Program-made: the position numbers and the translations under genes
Source: Polyangiaceae bacterium
GTDB taxonomy: Bacteria; Myxococcota_A; Polyangia; Polyangiales; Polyangiaceae
DNA length: 64,000 bases
Direction of reading: 5' to 3'
NCBI GenBank assembly: GCA_013361525.1
Contig: JABFXY010000094.1
Coordinates: 44,555 to 108,554, forward strand
Notes under the pieces: generated by a model
What the model was told of the DNA's origin: nothing
Databases searched by the model: none
The model's input: only the letters and a program-made list of their open reading frames with translations
Shown here: positions 10,401 through 18,410 of the stretch, in pieces
How the letters are laid out: each line of letters begins with the position of its first letter
How positions within the stretch are numbered: position 1 is the first letter of the stretch

Positions 10401-10634
10401 TCGAGCGGCGCCGGCGCCGGCACCAACCGCGCGACGGGCTTCGTCATCATCGGCGGCCAGTCCCTCGCCCTGCTCCTCACGCTGCTCGCGACGCCGGTCG
10501 CGTACTCCCTGTTCGACGACCTCGCGAGCTTCTTGAGGCGCATCTTCCGCATCGGGAAGACCGACGGCGCGCCGCCGAGCACCGGCGCGCCCGGCTCCGA
10601 AGCCCCCGAGACGTCTTATACGGCCCACCCGTGA
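7449..10634 (+). CDS. RND family efflux pump, inner-membrane permease (HAE1/AcrB type)
   Basis: A 1061-residue proton-driven exporter. It starts [22 protein letters not shown], the first transmembrane helix, followed by the large porter loop ([18 protein letters not shown]). It then has the TM2-TM6 block ([40 protein letters not shown], with the conserved Asp pair of TM4) and a second repeat with the same architecture ([42 protein letters not shown]). Length and topology are those of hydrophobe/amphiphile exporters. It forms a pump with the adaptor upstream; the outer-membrane partner must be recruited from elsewhere. A strong hairpin follows at 10646-10673. Confidence 0.95.
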   Translation: [1061 protein letters not shown]

Positions 10635-10645
10635 CGTCCCGTACA

Positions 10646-10673
10646 GAGCGCATCTCGATTGCGAGATGCGCTC
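10646..10673. terminator. Bidirectional terminator-like hairpin
   Basis: A perfect 12-bp stem (10646-10657 with 10662-10673) and an ATTG loop lie in the 43-nt gap between two convergent genes, the RND permease and the glycine-zipper protein. Only a short T run (CGTTTCA) follows on the plus strand. Confidence 0.65.
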
Positions 10674-10677
10674 CGTT

Positions 10678-11022
10678 TCAGCCCGTGACGTAGACGGGCG
10701 GGTGCGACCGCCGATAGAACTCGTACTCGGCGTCGATATCGTCGAGCTCGTTGTAATGCAGATCGAGCTCGTGCCGTTCGACCTCGACCTGATGCCCGAC
10801 GATTCCGCCGATCAACGCGCCCATCGCCGCGCCGACGACGATCCCGACCGGGCCGGCGAGGATGCCCATTGCGGCGCCGGCGCCTGCACCCGTCAGACCG
10901 AAGAGGATTTCGATCGACGCGAGCGCGAGCTGATCGCGCTTCTGAATCAATCGCTCGGGATCCGATGATTTGGGGCGATCAGCCCCGACTGTCGAGAGAT
11001 ACGTCGCGGTGCGAGTGGCCAT
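10678..11022 (-). CDS. Glycine-zipper membrane protein, unknown function
   Basis: A 114-residue protein whose centre is a strongly hydrophobic Gly/Ala-rich stretch (GLTGAGAGAAMGILAGPVGI, then VVGAAMGALIGGIVGHQ), the pattern of glycine-zipper domains that insert in or oligomerise at membranes. It is flanked by charged segments: a Lys/Arg-containing N-terminal part and an acidic, His-containing tail (HELDLHYNELDDIDAEYEFY). The ATG at 11022 is preferred over a start at 11229 because the extra 69 residues overlap the next gene and are non-coding in character. Function unknown; such proteins are often stress-related. Confidence 0.7.
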   Translation of the reverse strand: MATRTATYLSTVGADRPKSSDPERLIQKRDQLALASIEILFGLTGAGAGAAMGILAGPVGIVVGAAMGALIGGIVGHQVEVERHELDLHYNELDDIDAEYEFYRRSHPPVYVTG

Positions 11023-11066
11023 GCCGCGAACGAAGCATGCCGCGCGCCATGAACGGCGTTCGCCCT

Positions 11067-12206
11067 TCAGCGACGCAATGCGATCAGCGAGGGCACATCC
11101 GATTCGATGGACTCGGGCCGAAAGCGATTGGACTCGAGCCAATGCACCGCCGCTTCGAGGAGGGACACGCGCACCGCCTCCGGGACGTCCGGGTACCAAG
11201 CGGGACTTGCTAGCACGAGCGCGCGCCACGCGAGGAACGGAGGAATCTGCTCGAACGAACCTTCGTCACCGGTCGCATCGAGGTACGCCGAGAAGAATGC
11301 CTTCCACACGCGGCCGACCCCCTCCGGCCAAGAGGCGGGCACACGCATTCCGGTAAACAGATAATTGATACTCATCGCCGCGAGATCGTCGGCCGGCTCC
11401 CCCGCGCCCCCTCGGCTCGCGTCGAGCACGGTAAAGTCGACGTTCGAGCGAAACAGCACGTTGTACGGGTGGAAGTCACCGTGCGTACGCCGCAATCGCC
11501 ACGTCTTTTCGCGCCCGAGCTTCCACCGCCAGACGAGGGCGAGCTCTTCGATTCGAACGAGCAAATCACGGCGATAGAAGTCCTCGGGGTAGCTGTCGAC
11601 GATACCGAAGATGCCCTCGCCGCTTCCGACGAGGTCGCGAATCGCGCGGGTGTACACCGCCGGATTGCAGGACGCGGGCTGCGCGCAATGCACTTCGGCG
11701 ATGTGGCGCGCGAGGGCCTCGGCGCGTTGAATGTCGAGGTCGCCGGCTCGGCCGGACTCTTCGATCAACCGGAGGTCGTTCGCGTAGAGCGTTCCCTCGA
11801 CGTAGCTCGTCGCGAGATAGAACTCGCCCGCGTCGCGAAGGGATACGAGCTCGTCGTCGCGGATCGCACCCATATCGAGCACCCGGACATGACGGGGCTG
11901 CTCGCCATAGGTGTCGGCCGCGAGCACCGCCAACGCGGCCCGGTCGGCGCGCCGGTCGTGACCGAACCAATTCGGTGATTGGGTCCGAAACACGATTCGA
12001 TGAATGCCGCCTCGCGCCCGATAGGTAATCAACATCGGGATGCCATATCCCATTCGTTTCAGCTCGCCCGGGGCGCGGTCGGCGGTGAGCGGCTCGATGG
12101 AGACGAGGCGCGCGGCGCAACCCTCGAGACGGGACAACATGTGCTCGAAGCTCGCGCGCTCTCGCGCGCCGCTCGGGGCCCGGCGTTTCAGGTGTACGGC
12201 AGTCAT
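11067..12206 (-). CDS. Aminoglycoside phosphotransferase-fold kinase (APH family)
   Basis: A 379-residue small-molecule kinase of the APH/choline kinase fold. The catalytic loop is HGDFHPYNVLF and the metal-binding segment follows as DFTVLDASRGGAGEPADDLAAM, matching HGDxHxxN and the downstream Asp of active family members. The long C-terminal helical part is typical of substrate specificity regions. The phosphorylated substrate cannot be read from sequence. Its ATG overlaps the stop of the upstream APS-kinase-like gene (ATGA at 12206-12203), which implies translational coupling, so the two kinases probably act on the same or successive substrates. The overlap fixes the start. Confidence 0.8.
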   Translation of the reverse strand: MTAVHLKRRAPSGARERASFEHMLSRLEGCAARLVSIEPLTADRAPGELKRMGYGIPMLITYRARGGIHRIVFRTQSPNWFGHDRRADRAALAVLAADTYGEQPRHVRVLDMGAIRDDELVSLRDAGEFYLATSYVEGTLYANDLRLIEESGRAGDLDIQRAEALARHIAEVHCAQPASCNPAVYTRAIRDLVGSGEGIFGIVDSYPEDFYRRDLLVRIEELALVWRWKLGREKTWRLRRTHGDFHPYNVLFRSNVDFTVLDASRGGAGEPADDLAAMSINYLFTGMRVPASWPEGVGRVWKAFFSAYLDATGDEGSFEQIPPFLAWRALVLASPAWYPDVPEAVRVSLLEAAVHWLESNRFRPESIESDVPSLIALRR

Positions 12207-12760
12207 GACACTTGGAAGGTGACCAGCTCGATGATGCGATCGACGGCGGTGCGGTCGTGACCGCCGTGCGCGACGACGTCGGGAGCCTCCGGTGGCTCGA
12301 ACGGCGCGCCTTTGCCTGGTAGTTGCGTGACGGACCCCGTGCTCGTCGCGGCGTACAGCCCCTTGTCGTCGCGGACGGCGCAGTCGTCGGCGGGCGTATC
12401 GACGAAGACTTCGATGTAACGGTGGCAGAGCTTTCGCGCGCGGGCTCGGTACAGGGCGAGGTTCGCCGTCGCCGCCACGACCACGATGATGCCTTGAGCA
12501 CTCAGCGTGGCGGCGAGGCGTGCGAGGGTCGAATAGAAGGCATCCCGGCCGGCTGGCGAGTAGTCGTGAGCCGGGACGATGCTTTTGCGGATGTCGTCTC
12601 CGTCGAGGACGACACACGCTTTCCCGCGGCGGCTCAGCTCTTTGCGAACCGTCGTCGCCAGCGTCGACTTCCCCGCGGATGGTCGGCCCAACACCCAGAC
12701 GACGAGCCCTCCCGGCTCGGCGAGCGGCTGAGGAGCCTCATGTCGTGCTTCGCTCTGCAT
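12203..12760 (-). CDS. cysC: Adenylylsulfate kinase-like protein
   Basis: A 185-residue P-loop kinase of the APS kinase family, which makes PAPS from adenosine 5'-phosphosulfate. It shows Walker A GRPSAGKS (residues 25-32), LDGDDIR at the APS-binding position, EVFVDTPADDCAVRDDKGLY and FEPPEAPDVV, all CysC landmarks. The conserved FSxxDR segment is altered (YSPAGRDAF). No sulfate adenylyltransferase or sulfate reduction gene is nearby; instead the gene is fused by an ATGA overlap to an APH-type kinase. The cellular role may therefore be PAPS supply for a sulfotransferase, or phosphorylation of a different compound. The symbol reflects family, not proven function. Confidence 0.78.
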   Translation of the reverse strand: MQSEARHEAPQPLAEPGGLVVWVLGRPSAGKSTLATTVRKELSRRGKACVVLDGDDIRKSIVPAHDYSPAGRDAFYSTLARLAATLSAQGIIVVVAATANLALYRARARKLCHRYIEVFVDTPADDCAVRDDKGLYAATSTGSVTQLPGKGAPFEPPEAPDVVAHGGHDRTAVDRIIELVTFQVS

Positions 12761-12961
12761 CGTGCCCCCCGGCAGTCAAAGGTGAGAACAGGTGCGAATC
12801 GCAGGTACAGAGGCATTGCGAGGTGGCCGCACTAGTCGCGCACCGCCACGCCACGCATCGGCTCGCCCAGGCCGCCGTACTCGCGAAGAAGGCCGGCATA
12901 AAAAGCTCGTTCGAGCAGGAAGCATGCCTCTACCCCGACGAAGGTCGCGTAGCATCGCACC

Positions 12962-15364
12962 ATGACCCTTCGTGCGCGCAGCATCCTTGTCTTCACGTTG
13001 GCAGGCTCTCTCGTGGTGTCGGCCACACTGGCCGCGTGCGGGGACAGCGGGTCGACTTCCAATGATGGAGGGAGCGGCGCGGGTGGGTCGAATACGGGTG
13101 CTTCGCCGTCCACTGGCGGCAATGGCGGAGAAGGAAACTCCGGCGCTGGTTTCGTCGAGTCGGGCGGAGGCGGCTCGGGCTCGGGCGGGCAGACCAACGA
13201 GCTCGATGTACAGCCGAATGATCCGCAGACACTGGACGTGACAATCGGCCAGCAGACGCCGACGCTCGCCTATACCGCGACGTACAACGGGTCACCGGTC
13301 AATGCGGGTTGGAGCGTCGATCGAGGCAACCTCGGATCGGTCGCGGCCGGGCCCGCATCGACGACCACCCTGACGCCGACGGGAACGACGGGCGGCGCCC
13401 TCAAGGTCGTTGCGGGCCTCAATGGTACGACCGTCGAGCGCGACGTCTTCATCAAGCTTTCGGGTCAGCAAAATGGATATGACCCGAACAATCCGCTCCT
13501 CGCATCGCAGATCCCGCAAAGCGTCACGTCGCTCACCGAGGGCGGCGGCGTCGGCGGCGTCGGCGGTGAAGGGCTCGGCGGGGCGGTGAACGACCCCAAC
13601 ATTCTCACGGCGCTCTCGAATCCTTCGAGCAACGGCCAGGCAGAGAACCTCAAGCTCATTTACCCGTACGACGGCACCGTCTGGCCGCGCGGATTGCTCG
13701 CACCGAATTTGATGTGGCGCTGGTCGCTCGGCGACGCCGACGCGATTCGAATCGAGCTGTCGACGACGACGCAATCGTTCTCTTGGGTGGGCACGTTCGC
13801 GAGGCCCGACATCCTCGCGCAGACGGGCGGAGCCTTCATTCGTCATCCGATCCCGCAGGATATCTGGAAGATGGCGACCGACACCGCAGGCGGGACGGAT
13901 CGGCTGCGCGTGCGATTGACCGTCGCAAAGGACGGCCAGGCTTATGGGCCTATCGAGCACGAATGGACGATTGCGCCGGCCCGCCTTTCCGGAACCATTT
14001 ATTACAATTCGTACGGCACGCAGCTCGCGAAGAACCTCGGCGGGGCGATCGGCGGTGACGGTCAATTCGGCGGCGCGGTCCTGTCGATTCGCGCGGGTGA
14101 TCCAGGGCCGGCACTCACGGCCGGTGGCAATGGCAACTCGTCGCAATGCCGTGTTTGCCATTCCGTCGCCGCCAATGGCTCGCGCCTCGTCGCGCAATGG
14201 GGCAACGACTCTTCGGAGAGCTCGGTCTACGATCTGTCCCCGAACGGCGTCACCTTCGAGGGCCAGCTCACGAACGACGCCGAGTTCCCCGCGCTGTCGA
14301 CCGACGGCTCGATGATGCTCGCGCCGAACGGGACGCTCTATCCGCTCCCCGACTCGACCAACCCGCTGCCGGCGACGGGGCTCACCTCCGTCAGCACGAG
14401 CCTCGGTACGCCGGCGTTTTCGCCCGACATGAAGCGAGTCGTCTTCGGCATGTTGCTGAGCGGCTCGATGTCCAACCCGACGCAGAAGCTCGTCGTGATG
14501 GACTTCGATCAAGCGGCGCTCGCGTTCTCGAATCCCGTCGCCGTCGTCGATTACACAGGGCAGCCGGCGCAGACCCGGCCGGGCTGGGCAGCGTTCTTCC
14601 CGGACGGCAACTCGGTCATCTTCCACACGCAGCTCGCAGCGGGTGTCGACGGCAACGGTCTCGCCGATCTGCGGACGCGTAAAGGCGCGCGGGCGGAGAT
14701 CTCGTGGGTATCGGCGACCAACCCGAACGGCGTCACGCGTCTCGATCGATTGAATGGCTACGACCAAAACGGCGCCGTGTACCTGCCGCAGCTCGAGACA
14801 CCGGTCGCGTTGGGCTGCACGGGTGACGGCGCGCAGGTCGGCAACATCGACACGAGCCACCAAGACGACGTTCACTTGAACTACGAGCCCACCGTGAACC
14901 CGGTCGCCTCGGGCGGCTATGCGTGGGTCGTCTTCACGAGCCGCCGACTCTATGGCTCGGTCGCGACAATCCCGCCGTTTTGCAGCGATCCGCGCGGTGT
15001 GAACCTCGTCCAGAACATCACGCCGAAGAAGCTCTGGGTCGCGGCCGTCGACATCACCGGACAGCCCGGCACGGACGCGAGCCATCCGGCATTCTACCTG
15101 CCCGGGCAGGAGCTCCTCGCCGGCAACTCGCGCGGCTTCTGGGCGCTCGACCCGTGCAAAATGGACGGCGAGGGCTGCGAGGCGGGCGACGAATGCTGCA
15201 ATGGATATTGTCAGCCCGACGACAGTGGCGAGCTCGTTTGCTCCAATGAGCCGCCGAACGGCGAATGCTCCCAGCCGCAGGAGGTCTGCACGACCGCCGC
15301 GGATTGCTGCGACATGGATAACCTCTGCATCAACGGCTTCTGCACCGAGACGCCGCCCGGCTGA
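12962..15364 (+). CDS. Large lipoprotein with TolB-like repeats, one heme-c motif and Cys-rich tail
   Basis: An 800-residue exported protein. The signal peptide ends LAAC (lipobox) and leads into a Gly/Ser/Thr-rich linker of about 50 residues. A beta-rich region (about residues 80-350) is followed by one c-type heme motif, CRVCH (Cys396, Cys399, His400, in SSQCRVCHSVAANGSRL). Segments resembling TolB/WD propeller blades follow (FSPDMKRVVFGML, FFPDGNSVIFHT). The C-terminal 70 residues are Cys-rich (CEAGDECCNGYC...CTTAADCCDMDNLCINGFC), resembling knottin-like or MYXO-type disulfide modules. It could be an outer-membrane-anchored cytochrome or a sensor; function unknown. It stands alone, 22 nt before the convergent kinase gene. 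Confidence 0.8.
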   Translation: MTLRARSILVFTLAGSLVVSATLAACGDSGSTSNDGGSGAGGSNTGASPSTGGNGGEGNSGAGFVESGGGGSGSGGQTNELDVQPNDPQTLDVTIGQQTPTLAYTATYNGSPVNAGWSVDRGNLGSVAAGPASTTTLTPTGTTGGALKVVAGLNGTTVERDVFIKLSGQQNGYDPNNPLLASQIPQSVTSLTEGGGVGGVGGEGLGGAVNDPNILTALSNPSSNGQAENLKLIYPYDGTVWPRGLLAPNLMWRWSLGDADAIRIELSTTTQSFSWVGTFARPDILAQTGGAFIRHPIPQDIWKMATDTAGGTDRLRVRLTVAKDGQAYGPIEHEWTIAPARLSGTIYYNSYGTQLAKNLGGAIGGDGQFGGAVLSIRAGDPGPALTAGGNGNSSQCRVCHSVAANGSRLVAQWGNDSSESSVYDLSPNGVTFEGQLTNDAEFPALSTDGSMMLAPNGTLYPLPDSTNPLPATGLTSVSTSLGTPAFSPDMKRVVFGMLLSGSMSNPTQKLVVMDFDQAALAFSNPVAVVDYTGQPAQTRPGWAAFFPDGNSVIFHTQLAAGVDGNGLADLRTRKGARAEISWVSATNPNGVTRLDRLNGYDQNGAVYLPQLETPVALGCTGDGAQVGNIDTSHQDDVHLNYEPTVNPVASGGYAWVVFTSRRLYGSVATIPPFCSDPRGVNLVQNITPKKLWVAAVDITGQPGTDASHPAFYLPGQELLAGNSRGFWALDPCKMDGEGCEAGDECCNGYCQPDDSGELVCSNEPPNGECSQPQEVCTTAADCCDMDNLCINGFCTETPPG

Positions 15365-15385
15365 GCCGCGCGCGGAAAAAGAACG

Positions 15386-17902
15386 CTATGCCCCGCCGTG
15401 CGCAGCGAGCTGCGCGCGCATCGGGGCACGAATCTGCGCAGCCCGCTCCGCCACGATGGAGACCATCGCAGCGATCGAGCCATCGGCACGCAGAGGCTCC
15501 AGGACCGAACATCGCTCGAGCCACACGATGTCGTAGAGGCCCACGTCGATCGCGCGGCGCAGGATGGAGCGAGCGCGGTCGAGCTCGCCGCGACGGCTCG
15601 CGGCCTCGGTCATCAGCTGCAAGAGGAAGAGGTCGCGCCTGATCGTCGTGTGCGGCGGCGCGAACAGTCGATCGAGCTGAGCTTCGGTCGGCAATGGCGC
15701 AGCGTCGTCGAACGCCGAAATGAAGAGCTGAAGCACCGGGACGTGAATCGCGAGCGGCGTCATCGCGATCTCCTCCTGCAGCGAGGCCACCGCCTCGGCG
15801 AGCCCCGTCGCATCATTCCGCCACGAAGCGAGTCGCGCCAACGCGACGTTCATCGCGCGAGATTCGCCGATTTGGAGCGAAGCACGCTGGACCGCGCCGA
15901 TCTTCGCGCGCCCTTCCTCGACACGACCGCTGAGAGCCAGGACACGGGCCTCCTCGATCGTGCACATGACGTTTCCCGGATCGAGCTCCAGCGCAGTCTT
16001 CAAGAACCGGAGCGACATCTCCATCGGACCGACTTCGGCGAGCATCCGACCGACCATCTGGTGCGCCTCCGCGAGCGACGGGCCGAAGCCGACGGCGTCG
16101 ATCGAGTGGCGCAAGCTGTCCTGCACGCGGTTCGCCTGAAGGCAAACGGCGGACATGGCGAGGTGAGCTTCGCCGGAGGTCGGCGCGAGCTCGATCGCGC
16201 GGCGCGCGGCCGCGAGCGCTTCTTCGCGGCGCTCACCTTCGAAGAAGTTGAGCCGAGAGAGCGCGATGGCCTGGCCCGAAAGAAGGTGCGGATCGTGAGG
16301 TGCGTATTTCAGCGCGTCGGTGAACAGGCCCACGGCTTTGCGGGCGCCCTCGAGCGAAAAGTCGCGGTACGCGGCGCGCGCACGCAGATAGAGCTCGACC
16401 GCGTGTGGGTCGCTGAGCTTGCGCTCGGCGCGCGGGCCCTCGGTGTCGAGCGCCGTCGCGATCGCGCTCGCGGCTTCGTCGCTGACGTGGAGCAGCTCGG
16501 CCTCGGTCACGTCGAAGCGCTTCGACCACAGCTGCAAGCCGTCTTGCGCGCTGATCAGCCGAAGCGAGACGCGTAGCCGCCCGCCCGGGGCGCGCCTGAG
16601 CGTGCCCTCCGCGACGACGTCGACCTCGAGCGCGGCGCCGACCTCGCGCGGATCGACGTCGCGCCTTCCACCGAAGCGCGCGACGACGCTGCGCGAGAGC
16701 ACGTGCAGCTTCTTCACCGTGGAGAGGTTGTCGATGAGGTCGTCGGTGAAGCCCTCCGCGAAGATCGCGTCCTCTTCCGTACCCATGTTGAACACGGGGA
16801 GAACGGCGAGCCGCGTCGCCCCGGGCGCGAGCAGGGCGGGCCACGCGAGGGAGGTCGGTGTCTTGCCCGTCGTCTGCGGCGTCGTCCGGGCGCTTCTCGG
16901 AACACCGGCGGAGATCGGCGCGATGCTCGTGGAGCTGGTGGTCCCTGCGGCGATCATCGTTTCGAGGACGGTGAGCACCGACGCCGCATTGGCAGGTCGA
17001 TCGTCGGGCTCCCGCGCCATGCACGCAGCGACGAGATCAGCGAGCGGCGCAGGCACGCTCGCGCGACGCGCGCGCGGATCCGGCGCGGGCGCGGTGAGCC
17101 GCGCGACGGCGATCGCCAGCGGCGTTTCCCCGCGGAATGGTGGATCCCCGGTGAGAAGCTCGTAGAGGACCGCGCCGAACGCGTAGAGATCCGTACGCGC
17201 GTCGATGGGCTTGCGGCGATCGACCTGCTCCGGCGCCATGTAGAGCGGCGTTCCCACGAAGGACGTGGTCCGGGTCGAATCGCCCTCACCTTCCGTCGAG
17301 GCGGCGATGCCGAAGTCGGTGAGCGCGACGCGCCCGTCTTTGGCGATGAGGACGTTGTCGGGCTTGAGATCGCGGTGAACGACGCCGACCTCGTGCGCGG
17401 CGACGAGACCTCGCACGATCGACGTCGAGATCTCGAGGATGCGCGGAAGGGCCAGCGCGCCGGTTCGGTCGACGAGCTCGCGCAACGACTCGCCGTCGAC
17501 GAGCTCCATCGTGAAGAAGCGCTTGCCTTCGTGCTCGCGCAGCTCGTGGACGCGCGCGACGTTGCGGTGCGTGACCCTGCGGGCCAGCTTCACCTCGCGC
17601 CGGAAACGCTCCAGCGCTTCGGCGCTGGCGATCGCGCCGTGCAGAACCTTCAGCGCGACCATCTCGTCGAGCTCGCGATCCCGCGCGCGGTAGACCGTGC
17701 CCATCCCACCCGCGCCGAGCATGCCGACGATCTCCCAGCGATCGCAGAGCACCGTGCCGGCCGTCGCCTCGGCGCCGACGGCGACGGGGCCGCTCGAATC
17801 CGCGGCGATCGTGGCATCCCCGGTGATGTCGCGCTCGACCGATGCACCTGCGTCGGCAGGTGATCCGGACGACGGCGCTTGCCTCGGTTTGCCTCCGTTC
17901 AT
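15386..17902 (-). CDS. Serine/threonine protein kinase with TolB-N/FlgO-like and TPR domains
   Basis: An 838-residue cytosolic Hanks-type kinase. The catalytic domain spans about residues 50-320, with the glycine loop GAGGMG (63-68), Lys85, HRDLKPDN (Asp178) and DFG (196-198) all intact. After a linker comes a domain common in myxobacterial kinases and adenylate cyclases (LAVLPVFNM...FAEGFTDDLIDNLS...VVAEGTLRR...LWSKRFDV). Helical TPR-type repeats follow to the end. The ATG at 17902 is chosen because the frame extends upstream into the globin gene. It lies 19 nt after that gene and is probably co-transcribed, suggesting a link between heme-based gas sensing or scavenging and phosphorylation signalling. 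Confidence 0.93.
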   Translation of the reverse strand: MNGGKPRQAPSSGSPADAGASVERDITGDATIAADSSGPVAVGAEATAGTVLCDRWEIVGMLGAGGMGTVYRARDRELDEMVALKVLHGAIASAEALERFRREVKLARRVTHRNVARVHELREHEGKRFFTMELVDGESLRELVDRTGALALPRILEISTSIVRGLVAAHEVGVVHRDLKPDNVLIAKDGRVALTDFGIAASTEGEGDSTRTTSFVGTPLYMAPEQVDRRKPIDARTDLYAFGAVLYELLTGDPPFRGETPLAIAVARLTAPAPDPRARRASVPAPLADLVAACMAREPDDRPANAASVLTVLETMIAAGTTSSTSIAPISAGVPRSARTTPQTTGKTPTSLAWPALLAPGATRLAVLPVFNMGTEEDAIFAEGFTDDLIDNLSTVKKLHVLSRSVVARFGGRRDVDPREVGAALEVDVVAEGTLRRAPGGRLRVSLRLISAQDGLQLWSKRFDVTEAELLHVSDEAASAIATALDTEGPRAERKLSDPHAVELYLRARAAYRDFSLEGARKAVGLFTDALKYAPHDPHLLSGQAIALSRLNFFEGERREEALAAARRAIELAPTSGEAHLAMSAVCLQANRVQDSLRHSIDAVGFGPSLAEAHQMVGRMLAEVGPMEMSLRFLKTALELDPGNVMCTIEEARVLALSGRVEEGRAKIGAVQRASLQIGESRAMNVALARLASWRNDATGLAEAVASLQEEIAMTPLAIHVPVLQLFISAFDDAAPLPTEAQLDRLFAPPHTTIRRDLFLLQLMTEAASRRGELDRARSILRRAIDVGLYDIVWLERCSVLEPLRADGSIAAMVSIVAERAAQIRAPMRAQLAAHGGA

Positions 17903-17921
17903 CGGTCTCGAACGGAGACTA

Positions 17922-18356
17922 TCACCGTGTGTTGCGAAGGAAGTCTGCGACCTCGGCCAAGCGCGCGTCGAGGAAGCTCCGGATGTGACCTTCGACACGC
18001 TCTTCGTCGAGGGCGCGGCTCATCGCGCGCAGCCACGCGTCGCGCATGTGCTCGTTGACGGGAACGTGCGCATGCCTGCGGCGAAGGCGCGGATGACCAT
18101 GACGCTCCATGTAATCCTGCGGGCCGCCGAGCCAGCCGATGAAGAAGAGCGCGAACCGATCCCGCGTAACGCGCGAGACACGACCCTCTTCGTCGCAGCT
18201 GTGCAGCGCGGCGAGGTCGGGCTCCATCGCGTCGTAGAACCGCTCGACGATGGCTCGGACCTTCTCCGAGCCGCCGAGCATCGCGTACGGCGTGTCCACG
18301 CCGGGGCGCGGGCCGCCGCCGGTTCCGTCGCCGCTCATGTCCCCTTGCGTCGTCAT
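17922..18356 (-). CDS. Truncated hemoglobin (group II-like globin)
   Basis: A 144-residue 2-on-2 globin. It shows VRAIVERFYDAMEPDLAALH (helices B/C region with the B10 Tyr), FFIGWLGGPQDYMERHGHPRL (E helix and the Gly-Gly turn), the HPRLRRRHAHVPVNE segment with the proximal His, and RDAWLRAMSRALDE (helix G). These match group II truncated hemoglobins (GlbO/YjbI type) that bind O2, NO or peroxide. The N-terminal 20 residues are Gly/Asp-rich. It is the first gene of a two-gene unit with the Ser/Thr kinase. The start is the ATG at 18356, though a second Met at codon 7 is possible. Confidence 0.88.
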   Translation of the reverse strand: MTTQGDMSGDGTGGGPRPGVDTPYAMLGGSEKVRAIVERFYDAMEPDLAALHSCDEEGRVSRVTRDRFALFFIGWLGGPQDYMERHGHPRLRRRHAHVPVNEHMRDAWLRAMSRALDEERVEGHIRSFLDARLAEVADFLRNTR

Positions 18357-18410
18357 TCGGCCGGGACATTGGCACGTCTCGTTCGATCGGGCATCCTCCT
18401 CGCGTCGCGA

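Noticed and set aside
13292..15085. Open frame of about 600 codons antisense to the heme-motif lipoprotein gene
   Set aside because: Arg-rich composition without any recognisable domain; the sense frame has a signal peptide and ordered modules.
15386..18356. Anti-phage or toxin-antitoxin interpretation of the kinase-rich block
   Set aside because: The domain combinations are ordinary myxobacterial signalling proteins, and no nuclease, toxin or phage-linked genes are adjacent.
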